A DNA stretch of 64,000 nt, from assembly GCA_025506515.1 (NCBI GenBank), contig CM046452.1, positions 46,315,562 through 46,379,561 of the forward strand. The letters are read 5' to 3'. Within the stretch, counting starts at the first letter, position 1, and every line of letters starts with the position of its first letter. Source of the DNA: Flaveria trinervia. Its lineage: Eukaryota; Streptophyta; Magnoliopsida; Asterales; Asteraceae. The translations under genes and the position numbers were made by a program. This document shows positions 1-9,630 of the stretch, one piece after another. The notes under the pieces were generated by a model, which was not told where the DNA came from, ran no database searches, and was given only the letters and a program-made list of their open reading frames with translations.

Positions 1-776
1 ATCCCCAAACTGATGGTCAATCAGAAAGGACCATTCAGACATTGGAAGACATGCTTCGGGCATGTGTGATTGATTTTGGGGGAAGTTGGGATGACCACCT
101 ACCGTTAGCCGAACTCTCATACAACAACAGTTATCATGCCAGCATTGGCATGCCACCATATGAGATGTTATACGGTAGGAGATGCAGAACACCCGTTTGT
201 TAGGGTGATATTGGTCAGAAAGAACTAGGGAGCGTCAAGGTAATCGAGGCTACGACTAAGAAGCTTGAAAAGATCAAAGCCTTCATGAAGGCAGCCAAAG
301 ATAGACAGAAGTCGTATGCTGATAAACGACGCAGACCGATTGAGTTCCAGGTGGGTGGCTGGGTTATGTTGAAGGTCTCACCTTGGAAGGGTATCATTCG
401 TTTTTGAAAGCGGGGCAAGCTGAGCCCGAGATACATAGGCCCTTTCCAGATTTTTGCTCGAGCAGGAGAGGTGGCCTATAGATTGGAGTTACCAGAAGAT
501 TTAAGTGGAATTCGCCTGAATTCCATGTATCTCATCTGAGAAAGTACTTAGCTGATGAAGACATGATTGTTCCATTGGAGGATATCGAAGTAGAAGAACG
601 TCTCAATTACGTGGAGCAACCGGTGGCCATCATCGATCGAAAGGAAAAGAGGCTGAGAAATAAAATGGTTCCTCTTGTGCGTGTATAGTGGAAGCACAGG
701 AAGGGATCCCAGTCAACGTGGGAGACTAAAGAAGAAATGAGACATCATTACTGATGTTTGTTCGAGGAATAACAGG
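1..776 (+). pseudogene. Ty3/gypsy pol 3' end (integrase C-terminal part), decayed
   Basis: The stretch translates in frame 3 as the end of a plant Ty3/gypsy polyprotein. The integrase core end is visible as PQTDGQSERT near the start (the glutamate belongs to the DDE triad), followed by AELSYNNSYHASIGMPPYE and LYGRRCRTP. The C-terminal part has GPF-type residues (RYIGPFQIFARAGEVAYRL) at about 425-485. Stops interrupt it at 201-203 (TAG) and 405-407 (TGA), and the frame shifts near 505-520. It is directly followed by a polypurine tract and LTR, the normal order for a gypsy element. It resembles the Tekay/Del chromovirus group, but I see no clear chromodomain. The 5' part lies outside the window. 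Confidence 0.9.
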
Positions 777-797
777 TTTCGGGGACAAAACCTATTT

Positions 798-811
798 AAG
801 GGGGGTGGACT
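798..811 (+). promoter_or_regulatory. Polypurine tract of the left gypsy element
   Basis: The purine run AAGGGGGGTGGACT lies immediately before the TGTAACAC start of the LTR, the position from which plus-strand DNA synthesis is primed in LTR retrotransposons. Confidence 0.8.
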
Positions 812-2387
812 TGTAACACTTGGTTATTTATCTATTTTGAAGTCCACGAAGGAAGAAAAGAAATAAAGTCCAAAGTCAAGGGACCAAACTCACCAACGAG
901 AGAAAGTTGGGTAAGTGGGGGTATATAAATGGAGAGGGCAGCCAAAACCCTCTCCCCACACCCACATTTTCAGCCAAAGAAAGGGGAGAAGAGAGAAAGA
1001 AGAGAAAAAGGAGAAAAAGGTTGGTTCGGGTAGATTCAAGCTCGAAAATCGTTGAGAAGCGAGTCAAATCGAAGCTCTACTCGTGTGGTCGTTTGTGTGA
1101 GTTCTAGGACCCCTCCTCTAAACATTTTTGAATGATTTGGGGCTGGAACACATCTGAAAATCAGTTTTTTAGTGTGTATGTGTGTGACTCGTATGCGTAT
1201 GTGTATGTGTGTGTATGATTCGTTTGAGCCTTGCTTTTGAGCTTTTGTGTGCTGGTGTTGTGGTATGCATCCCTAAGGTTTAGGATGGTTGATTTGGGCT
1301 TAGAATGGGTTTAGATGAGCTTGGAGGTCGAAAATGGCAGATTGGATTCAGGATGAATTGCATTCTGCATCAGCTAGGGCTAGGCGACCGAATGAAGGCC
1401 ATACGGCTGAATGAGGTGCGATTAGGGTCCATTCGCACGATTGAGAGTTCATTCTCATGATTGGGGCCAGTCGCATGGGGAGTCATGCGATTGAGGGTCC
1501 AGTCACATAAGTGCTCATCCGCATTCCTGAGGTCCATCCGCATTAAGTCCATTCGTACGATTGGGTGTTCATTCGCATGAGTGTTCATCCGCATTGTTTC
1601 ATTCGCATGATGTTCAGTCACATGGAGGCCATGCGACGGAAGGGTGTCCATACGCCCGAATAGGGCTGCTGCACCCGAGGAGAAGTGTAGTTTAACTTCT
1701 GACTTTCGGGCGAAAGTGCAGATGTAAGTTTGGATGTAAAGGTTCCCGTAAGTTTATGTAAGATGACTGTTGAGGCCTTAGAGAGCATGTTGGGCATGAT
1801 GATGATGATGTTGTTGCATGATTATGCATGTTATGTATGTATGATGTTGCCCTGTATGATGATGACTGTGTATGTTATGTTCCTTATTATGATGTATGTT
1901 TATCTTTCCTATGGCTTTACATTGAATGAATGAAGTATTATGTAACGTAAAGTGAAAGATAATGAAAAAGGAACATGAAGTAAGAATGCATGCATTAATG
2001 AACAGTGAATGTAATGAAATTCTTGCAAGCACTGTATGTCGAGACACATCATTAAGGTGTTAGCCCAACGGTGTGGGGTTTGCTACCTCGGGAGGATGCA
2101 CATCGGGGTCTTTCTTGTGATTGACCATATGTATGAACCATTGTTGCGTGCCTTAGGTAATGTGACCATTTGGTGCCGAGCACCATCAATGAAGGTCTTT
2201 TATAGGTTTAGGTCCAGTACCACGAGAATGAAGGGCATAGCATATGACAATGGTATACCTGAACTTTACCTTAGGTACTGTGACCATTTGGTGCCGAGCA
2301 CCACTGATGAAGGTCTTTTATGGCTTAGGTCGAGTACCACAAGAATGAAGGGTAAAGTTCATGGTGATGACGAAAGGACACATGTAT

Positions 2388-3342
2388 TGGATCGAGATTG
2401 AAGATGTCATGGATCAACATTATCCAGAGTACACTGACAATGAGGGTAATGTCGTTTCCAATCTGGGCGACAATCTTTTCAGTGATACTTTTGAGACTCT
2501 GGATACAATGGAACAAGAGTCGGAAAAGAATAAAGAGCAGGCCCAAGCCTCAGACGCTGAAGTCAACATCAGAAAGGCTGAATGGGCTGCATGCTTTGAA
2601 GAAATAAGAGCCCAACGTAGTGCTCCAACGTCAACTGTCTACACCAAGCTGTACAAAGTGAAGAAACATCAGAAGGTGTCAGGCAAAATCATAGCGTCGC
2701 GTATTTTGAAGATCTCAATGTTTATGCAGTTAAACGTGAGAAGGGGATTGAGTACTTCAGATTCCCACACGATCTGAAGACTCTTCCTGGTTTTGAGCTT
2801 AACCAGTTAGCAAAGTTGAAATTGCTATACACTGACCCTCGTAAGATGTCAGGCTAGTTTGAAGCAGCTCTAAAGAGAGAGTACCACAACAGATGGGTCA
2901 ACTTTAAACCTCAACAACCAACGAGGTATATCAGACGATCTGAGGTTGATGCCATAACTGGAAAACCGAAAATAGTGCTAAAGTGGAGTCCTCCGCGCAC
3001 AATGTCTAAGATCCCTCTACGGGAAATGCCACAGGACTTCACTCCACACTTCAAATGGTGGTACTATGATTGGAGAACAGGAGAGGCAGTCATAGTGTTG
3101 AACAAGAATGGTATTATGGAAACCATCAGGGTGTTTGACCCGATGTGGCTTACTAACTGTCTGTTGATGATGTCTATACATTATACAAGTGGCCACTGTT
3201 CTATGACTCACAAGATATTGTACAAGGTCTACAATTTTAGAATGTGATATGACTCTGCTTTGCTTTTGAAATACATGCAGGAGTCACAAGAGAAGAGAAG
3301 TACAAGAAGTATGAGGAGCTTATGAAAGATGTAAGACATTAG
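2388..3342 (+). pseudogene. Copia family A accessory gene, 3' fragment
   Basis: It is homologous to the end of the accessory gene at 11945-12815, with blocks such as FPHDLKTLPGFELNQLAKLK, PLREMPQDFTPHFKWWYYDW and VFDPMWLTN shared by both. Several frameshifts and a stop near 2856 break it. It ends at TAG 3340-3342, just before a polypurine tract (about 3352-3366) and LTR. The function of the protein family is unknown to me. The fragment begins abruptly in the middle of the gene. Confidence 0.8.
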
Positions 3343-3367
3343 ATGAAACTAGGTCCAAGGGGGAGTT

Positions 3368-4099
3368 TGTAGATACACGTGTCCCTAGTTTCTGAACTTA
3401 ATATAAATGTATTTATTGTCTTACACATATGTAATTCATTGGGTACTTAATGAATACAATGTCTGGTTGTGCTTATAATGATTATTATTTCATTGATTAG
3501 TAGGTTAACGCTTATTGAACTAATTATATAGGTTCGTGGTTGTTTGAATAGATCAAAGCTAATTAATGATTGTGAAACATATTCAAACTTAATCATATGA
3601 AGTTCTTATGCAATTGGGACATGCTAATGGACCATACGCATGAACAACTTCATGCTAATGAACTAGTCGTACAAATGAACCAGGAGACTGGATCAGTCGC
3701 ATGATTGTGACATGAGATTGGCTTAGTCTCACGACTGAACACTCAATCGTACGAATGGATCAACGCATGACTCAATCGCACGACTGAACCATGCTAATGG
3801 TCCAGTCGCACGATTGATAACCCTCACCTATAATACCACTTAGTTCGTGGAAAAACGGGACACTTTGAATATTTCGATACCTACACGTACCCTAGCCGTC
3901 CAGAGACCTCTAGCGACCTGTTTCAACTTCATAGATAACAATAGATCGATTGCTAATCGTTCTTAAAATTTGGATTCAATCTTTAATGGATTCTACATGC
4001 GTTCTCACTGATTGCATCGCCAATCAAATAGGATTCCACACTATTTGATTCGGTATACGCGTAAATCTGTTAGTATTCGTTCAGTACATGATCCTAACA
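3368..4099 (+). mobile_element. Copia family A LTR (complete copy)
   Basis: It runs from TGTAGATACACG to CCTAACA, 732 bp, preceded by the purine tract CCAAGGGGGAGTT. It carries a cluster of CGCACGACTG-like motifs at about 3620-3815, followed by a degenerate TATA region (CTATAATACC near 3829). Other copies or parts of the same LTR lie at 12841-13129 (5' part), 38952-39551 (3' part) and 56596-57182 (internally shortened). Confidence 0.88.
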
Positions 4100-4594
4100 G
4101 ATGTAATGATGAACGGACGAATGAAAGAAGGAACGAAAGAAGGAACGAAAGAAGGAACGAATGAATGAACGGAAGTTAACGCACGATAAAGATAATAACT
4201 ATTATCTATGTGTATGTATGATGTATGATCGCATGAAAGAAAAGAACAGGTTTTAACGAAAAAAAAGTATGTTTTATTTATAAAACTAGAACTTACTCAA
4301 CAACGCTGACTTTGATGTGTTTCTAGTTGGCAGGTAATGATTGCTGAGGATGGCATGAGGTGGATACTTAGCTTTTTCCGGATGGCATCCATTTATATAA
4401 TGCTTTTGTGATGTAATGCAACCATGTATTTTGTAAGTGATTAACGATGTATTATTTTGCAAAAGCTACTATATTGAAATGAAATGCCAGTTTTAAATGT
4501 TTCCGCTGCGATGCTTTATGAAATGCAAATGTAATTATATGTTTTATGTGCGATCAGAATCCAGCTGTAAGCGTCCTGAGAACGGGGCCTTACA

Positions 4595-4599
4595 CAAAT
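4595..4599. repeat. Target-site duplication CAAAT (right side of left gypsy)
   Basis: CAAAT follows the gypsy LTR end CCTTACA. The same CAAAT precedes the gypsy LTR start at 60880. Five base pairs is the usual target duplication for plant LTR elements. Confidence 0.85.
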
Positions 4600-6932
4600 G
4601 CATGTTACACTTGAATCGAGTCTTGGCGGTTAAACGACATGGTAAAATGTGTTACGAGTTGCTCCAATGAAGTAAACCTAATATGGAGTATCTTGAACCA
4701 TTTGGCGCACCATGTACGCTGCTGAAGAAACATCAGTCAGGAAGTTCAGTGAAAAGGCTGAACAAGGTATTTTCTAGGATACAACATACCGAATAAGAGG
4801 GTTTACAAAAACTCAACGGGTCAAGTAGAAGTGTGGTGCAACATTGACGTTCAGAGATTCACCACCCCCTTTACAGGAAAAGGACCCACCTTCTTTTTTT
4901 GATTATGATGGATTCTTCAAGTCCTTCAACATTACTCTCACTCCTTCTGATGCTGAGCCATCGAAAAAGATGATGTATGATGTCTTAAACACACCGCCCC
5001 TAGACTTGACAACATCTGGTTCACAAGGTCAGTCTTCTAGTAACTCAAGGGGAGCACTGGAGGTAAGTGACTCCTCTTCTGACGATGAAGAAGTGGAAAA
5101 TGTTCAGGTGGATTAGGAGGAACAGGTTCCTACTACTAAAGTACACACGCATCAGATGTTGATGCTTTTTACATTTCGGAACCCCATACTCCCACTGCCT
5201 TAGATATTGAAACTGAAGTTCACAATCTGGATAATGAGGTAGTTGTACCCACCACTCTGGATCTCGACTGAATGTTTATCATCATCTAGACAATGTCATA
5301 GGGGATGTACAATCGGGAGTACAGACAAGAAATCAGCTATATTCAGCTGATTATGCCTCAGTCATGGAAAAAGGCTACCTTCACGACGGTGCATATCGAT
5401 GTTTTGTGTCTCAATTTGAGCCAAAATATGTAAGTGACACCTTAAATGATGAGGCTTGGGTGAGTGCCATGCAAGAAGAACTTCTTCAATTCAAGAAGTT
5501 AGGAGTGTGGACTCTAGTGGATAGACCTAAAGGTGCTAAGGTCATTGGCATTAAATGGGTTTTGAAATGCAAGAAGGATAACCAAGGGGTCATTATCAGA
5601 AACAAGGCTTGACTAGTAGTTCAAGGATTTCGACAAGTCGAGGGGATTGATTACAATGAAGTCTTTGCATCAGTGGCAAGAATGGAAGCAATCTGTATCT
5701 TCCTAGCCTATGCCTCTTACATGATGATCGAAGTCTATCAACTAGATGTAAAGAGTACATTTCTTCATGGTGAAATATGGGAGATAGTGTATGTCAGTCA
5801 ACCCAAAGGATTTGAGGATCCGTATCATCGGGACAGAGTTGACAAGCTAGACAAGGCTCTCTATGGGCTCCATCAAGCCCCAAGAGCATGGTATGAAAAG
5901 CTCTCGACTCATCTTGTGAAACACGGATTTCGCAGAGGTGTGATTGATCGTGCACTGTTCATCAAAGAAAAGGATGGTGACTTACTGCTTGTTCAAATTT
6001 ATGTTGACGACATAATCTTCGGTTCCAAAAACGAAGAATTGTGTAAAGAATTTGAAGCAGTAATGAAGGTAGAATTTGAGATGAGTGCCATGGGAGATAT
6101 GAATTTCTTTCTCGGGTTACAGGTGGATCAGACACCTAAGGGAATTTCCTACACCAAACCAAGTATGTAGGCGATATTCTCAGTCGGTTCGATATGGAGA
6201 ATGCTTCGGCAGCTGGGACTCCACTTGCTACAAACCACGACATGGCACCCGACAAAAGTGGCGATTTGGTTGATGCCACCATGTATCGAGGAATGATCGG
6301 ATCTCTCATGTATCAAGGAATGATCAGATCTCTCATGTACCTCACCGCCTCACGACCGGATAATGTACGCGACGTGTCTATGCTCCAGATATCAGGCGAA
6401 ACCAAAGGTCAACCATCTCATTGGAGTTAAAAGGATATTTCATTTTCTGAAGGGTACGCCAACACTCGGTTTGTGGTATCCTCATGATGATGATTTCGAG
6501 CTTACAATGTATAGTGACTCGGATTACGCGGTTGCAAAATGAACTACAAGTCAACATCAGTAAGATGTCAATTCTTAAGGAGAAGATTAGTCACCAGGTA
6601 GTGTAAAAATCAGACCTCGGTTGCTCTGTCAACCTGTGAAGCTGAATATCTTGCTGCTGCAATTGTTGTTCACAGATCATCTGGATTCATAGCAAATGCG
6701 GGATTACGGTTTGCAATTCTCTAACACTCTATTTATGTTGATAACTCTGCTCATATAGCCGTAACTAAAATCCGGTCCAACATCCTAAAACCAAAGACAT
6801 CGGAATTAAATATCACTTTATACGTGATTGTTTTGAAAAGCATTTGATCGATGTTGTTAAAATAAATACGGATTTTCAACGCGATGATCTCTACACAAAA
6901 GCCTTTAATAACCACGTTTTCTATATCTGTTA
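4600..6932 (+). pseudogene. Copia family A pol: integrase end, reverse transcriptase, RNase H
   Basis: About 4640-4860 matches the integrase C-terminus of Copia polyproteins (EPFGAPCTLLKKHQSGKFSEK, then the GIFLGYN-type motif). An acidic Ser-rich linker follows, then RT from about 5440: AWVSAMQEELLQF, IKWVLKCKKD, VYQLDVKSTFLHG and the catalytic YVDDIIFG at 6000-6023, all retained. RNase H covers about 6430-6900, with YSDSDYA, STCEAEYLAAA and a damaged KH-x-KYH motif. Breaks include a TGA at about 5610 (Arg in relatives), a frame change after the RT palm near 6170, a 27-bp tandem duplication at 6281-6334 and frameshifts through RNase H. The accessory gene and 3' LTR follow on the same strand. 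The missing 5' half fits the fragment at 57695-60879. Confidence 0.92.
6281..6334 (+). repeat. 27-bp tandem duplication in the RT/RNase H linker
   Basis: 6281-6307 and 6308-6334 are two copies of a 27-bp unit encoding MYRGMIGSL and MYQGMIRSL. Related Copia elements in this window have a single RAMIGSLMYLTAS block here, so the duplication adds nine residues in frame. Confidence 0.85.
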
Positions 6933-8520
6933 GAGGTCAACGGCGTTAAAAAGAAAAGTGAAGTGATTTCCGACGATGACAGTACTTAGTCCGACAAGTA
7001 GATTTCATTTTTACTTTTATTTTTTTACTTTATTTTATTTTATTTCTTCGCCTATTAAAATTATAAATGCAAAACATTTTTGGTTTTAGAATTTTAGGGG
7101 AGAATAGTTAAGTTAATATTAAATTTAGTTGTTTTAATTTCAGCACATAAAAAAACGAGGGAGGAGGACAGTCTAGCTAAGATAATAAGATCGTATCTGT
7201 GATACTGATTCAATGACTATGGAAAATGATAGTACACAGGAACAAATAGTTTGGGACTTTAAAAGAATGAAATTGTTTAAAATGCAAAATTCGAAGTACA
7301 AGTCTGAGAAATCTAAGCAACATAAAAGGAAAAATGATAGTAAAACTAGCGACTACTAATTACACGGAGAAAGTAGACCTAAAGGTGCTAGACCATTAGA
7401 TGATGTGCGGTAGATTCAACACAATAGATAAGTAGACCTCGTTGGTGATTTCAAGTTCAAACTAAATTGTTCAACAAGCTATGGGTTAACATCTTATCCC
7501 TGTTAACACAATCAACGAAGTTCCAATAAGGGGTGACGAGCAAAATAAACGCCACATATGTGTGCGGAAAACCATAAAAATGAGCTAAGCACATGAAAAT
7601 TACAAAATGCAATCAAGCTAATAACCTATGTTGTTGGTGCGATCTGTGCAAAAAGAATATAATTGCTCAAACGATATGTTGTGTGCCTCTCTGCTGTGTG
7701 GTGGCACTGACCTGAGGATAAGCATAACCTAAATATTCTAGAATTCATTGTTGTTTGCGCCTCTCTGCTGTGCGATGGCACTGACTTGAGGCTTTGCAGC
7801 TCTTTGAAAGCTCTAGAATAGTTTCTTTTTAAATACTACCCGTAGAATGCTCAAAAATATCCTAAGGAACGTTGATTACCATATAAGCATGGGATCCACA
7901 AATGCTGGTTGAAATAATTAAACCTAACGTATCACCATGTGTGTCAAAAGTCTGTGTATGGATTTTAGTGGACAAGTATACTGACAATCATCATGGCTGC
8001 AATTCTTGAAAGTCCAAATTAGCATGTGCATCTTATAGTACTAGTATGATTTCCTAAAATTGCTAATGACTCTGGATGAAAACAAGAATCAAGCATCAAA
8101 ATATTTTGGTAACATGTCCTGAATAATTTGATATACCTGTATGATTCCATAATGAATCATTCCAATTGTGGTCAAAATAACTTGAAGCTGTCTGTTCGAG
8201 AAATAAATCTGTTAGATATCTATCTTAGGATTTACCCTTCACACAAAATTACAAAACCATGTTTTAGTTTTGTCTTTTAGTTCTAGTTGTTTCATTTGTT
8301 TAATTTTTTGTCAGTTTAGTTATTAAATGTCGGACTACATTGGAATTCTGTCTAGGATTTAATCACTAAAAAGGGTCATGTCTGAGGTGACCAAACGGTT
8401 TTCAAATGTTAAAAGGATCACATCTGAGGTGATCAAAAGTTCTCTACAAAAATGGTCATGTCCGTGATGATCGAATGCTCGAAATTTTTTATCAATAGTT
8501 AAAAGGGTAAAGTGTCAAAT
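6933..8520. other. Family A region between pol and accessory promoter
   Basis: No coding sequence is supported here. A 38-bp direct repeat lies at about 7679-7716 and 7753-7790 (core CCTCTCTGCTGTG). Three related 19-bp inverted repeats lie at 8373-8391, 8416-8434 and 8454-8472 (for example GATCACATCTGAGGTGATC). The rest is AT-rich and I see nothing else in it. Confidence 0.6.
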
Positions 8521-8534
8521 TGTCATAAAGTCAA

Positions 8535-8935
8535 AATCATAAGTATGAGCCATTCGCACGACTAGACCATGAGTATGGACCAGCCGTACGATTGGACCAT
8601 ACGTATGAGCCATTCGCACGACTGGACCATTAGTATGGACCTGCCGTATGATTGGACCATACGTATGATCCCAATCGCATGACTAAAGCACATGCATGGC
8701 CCAGACATGCGATTGGACCATCAGCATGGGTAAACTCACACGATTGGATCATAAGATTGAACCAACCGCATGAATGGAGGTGTCTGAATGACATAGTCGC
8801 ACGACTGACATCTAGTCGCACGACTAATACCTAGTCGCACGACTGAAGGTGACCGACTGTGCCAGTCGCACGACTGACCCTCAGTCGCGTGAATCAAGTA
8901 TGCGACTGGGTTCAGTCGCATGACTGTAATAAACC
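8535..8935. repeat. Array of CGCACGACTG-like motifs upstream of an internal TATA box
   Basis: About 15 variants of a roughly 14-bp, near-palindromic motif (AGTCGCACGACTGA, CGTACGATTGG, CGCATGACTG) are spaced irregularly at about 20-35 bp. The same motif cluster sits in the U3 part of the family A LTRs (3620-3815, 39020-39265, 56830-57045). It stops directly upstream of a TATA box at 8940. Confidence 0.8.
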
Positions 8936-8939
8936 CTAG

Positions 8940-8947
8940 TATAAATA
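8940..8947 (+). promoter_or_regulatory. Internal TATA box of the family A accessory gene
   Basis: TATAAATA followed by GAGGGGGAG lies just 3' of the motif array and about 690 bp before the accessory ATG at 9631. In the family A LTR an identical TATAAATA (57060-57067) also follows a motif array and lies about 635 bp before the gag ATG. That parallel suggests a separate promoter. Transcription itself is an inference. Confidence 0.6.
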
Positions 8948-9630
8948 GAGGGGGAGTTGGTCGCAGACGCCCATTCACCCCAATCGCTCACTTTATCGCA
9001 CGAAGTACCGTTACGCTGCCCAATTTTCGTTTGACAGCTCTGGACTACTGATTATTGTGATCTAACGATTTCTAGTGTTTATCCAGGTAGTGCGCGACAC
9101 TATCCACTCCAAAGTTCAATCAATTCGTGCCCTAATAATCGAAATTGAGCCCTAGTTTGTTTAACCGAGACTTAGTTTGCTTAACCGAGACTTAGTTTGC
9201 TTAAGAAACTAATAAAACTAAGTATATTTTCCAATTAAAGGTATTAGTGTTATGTTGGTCATTTGCGAGACTAATGAGCCAAACCACAATGTCTAACACT
9301 AAGTTTTTCTAAAAATTTGAATTTGAATTGAAAAACAGTCTGTCATGCGAATGGACACCTTGATGAACTTCAATCACATGACTGAGCTGGGCGAATGGCT
9401 CAATCGCACGACTGAACCATGCGTTTGAGTTCAGTCGCATGACTGGTGTAAACGCATGGATAGCATACGACTAAGCCCAGTCGCATGCTCAATCGTACGT
9501 ATGAGCTCATTCTCACCACTAGATTTCAGTTGCATAGTTCATTCGCACGACAGAATAGAAGATTTCAATTCCAATGTATCAAATTGTTACTCATTGACAC
9601 ACTCTAACGTTTATTTACAATGAGTAGCAG
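8948..9630 (+). other. Leader region of the accessory gene with second motif array
   Basis: No open frame is supported here. A second cluster of CGCACGACTG-like motifs lies at about 9340-9560. The order TATA, gap of about 400 bp, motif cluster, ATG copies the layout after the LTR TATA (cluster at 57410-57660, gag ATG at 57695). A possible splice donor-like CCAG/GTAGTG near 9084 was noted, but intron structure cannot be settled from sequence alone. Confidence 0.55.

Larger units (their letters stand above)
2379..4099 (+). mobile_element. Truncated Copia family A 3' end inside the gypsy LTR
   Basis: Comparison with the uninterrupted LTR at about 62470 shows foreign DNA between GACGAAAGGA and GATGTAATG. 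It holds the 3' third of the family A accessory gene, a polypurine tract and a complete family A LTR, but no 5' LTR or pol. No target-site duplication is visible; instead about three LTR bases (AAA) are replaced. That does not look like ordinary integrase-mediated insertion. It is either an aberrant repair-type insertion or a full insertion later trimmed by deletion. Confidence 0.85.
812..4594 (+). mobile_element. Gypsy 3' LTR, interrupted by a Copia fragment
   Basis: It starts TGTAACACTT and ends GGGGCCTTACA, matching the LTR at 60880-62947 along its whole length. Without the insert at 2379-4099 it is about 2,062 bp against 2,068 bp in the right copy. A TATA-like TATATAAAT lies at 922-930. 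A run of CGCATGATTG / CGCACGATTG type motifs lies at about 1425-1660. The 5 bp following the LTR, CAAAT, equal the 5 bp preceding the right-hand LTR. Met-rich and His-rich open frames around 1730-2047 are by-products of ATG/CAT-rich sequence and are not genes. Confidence 0.92.

Noticed and set aside
1730..2047. Met-rich (+) and His-rich (-) open frames
   Set aside because: They lie inside the gypsy LTR and recur at 61812-62222 in the other LTR; they are produced by ATGATG-rich sequence.
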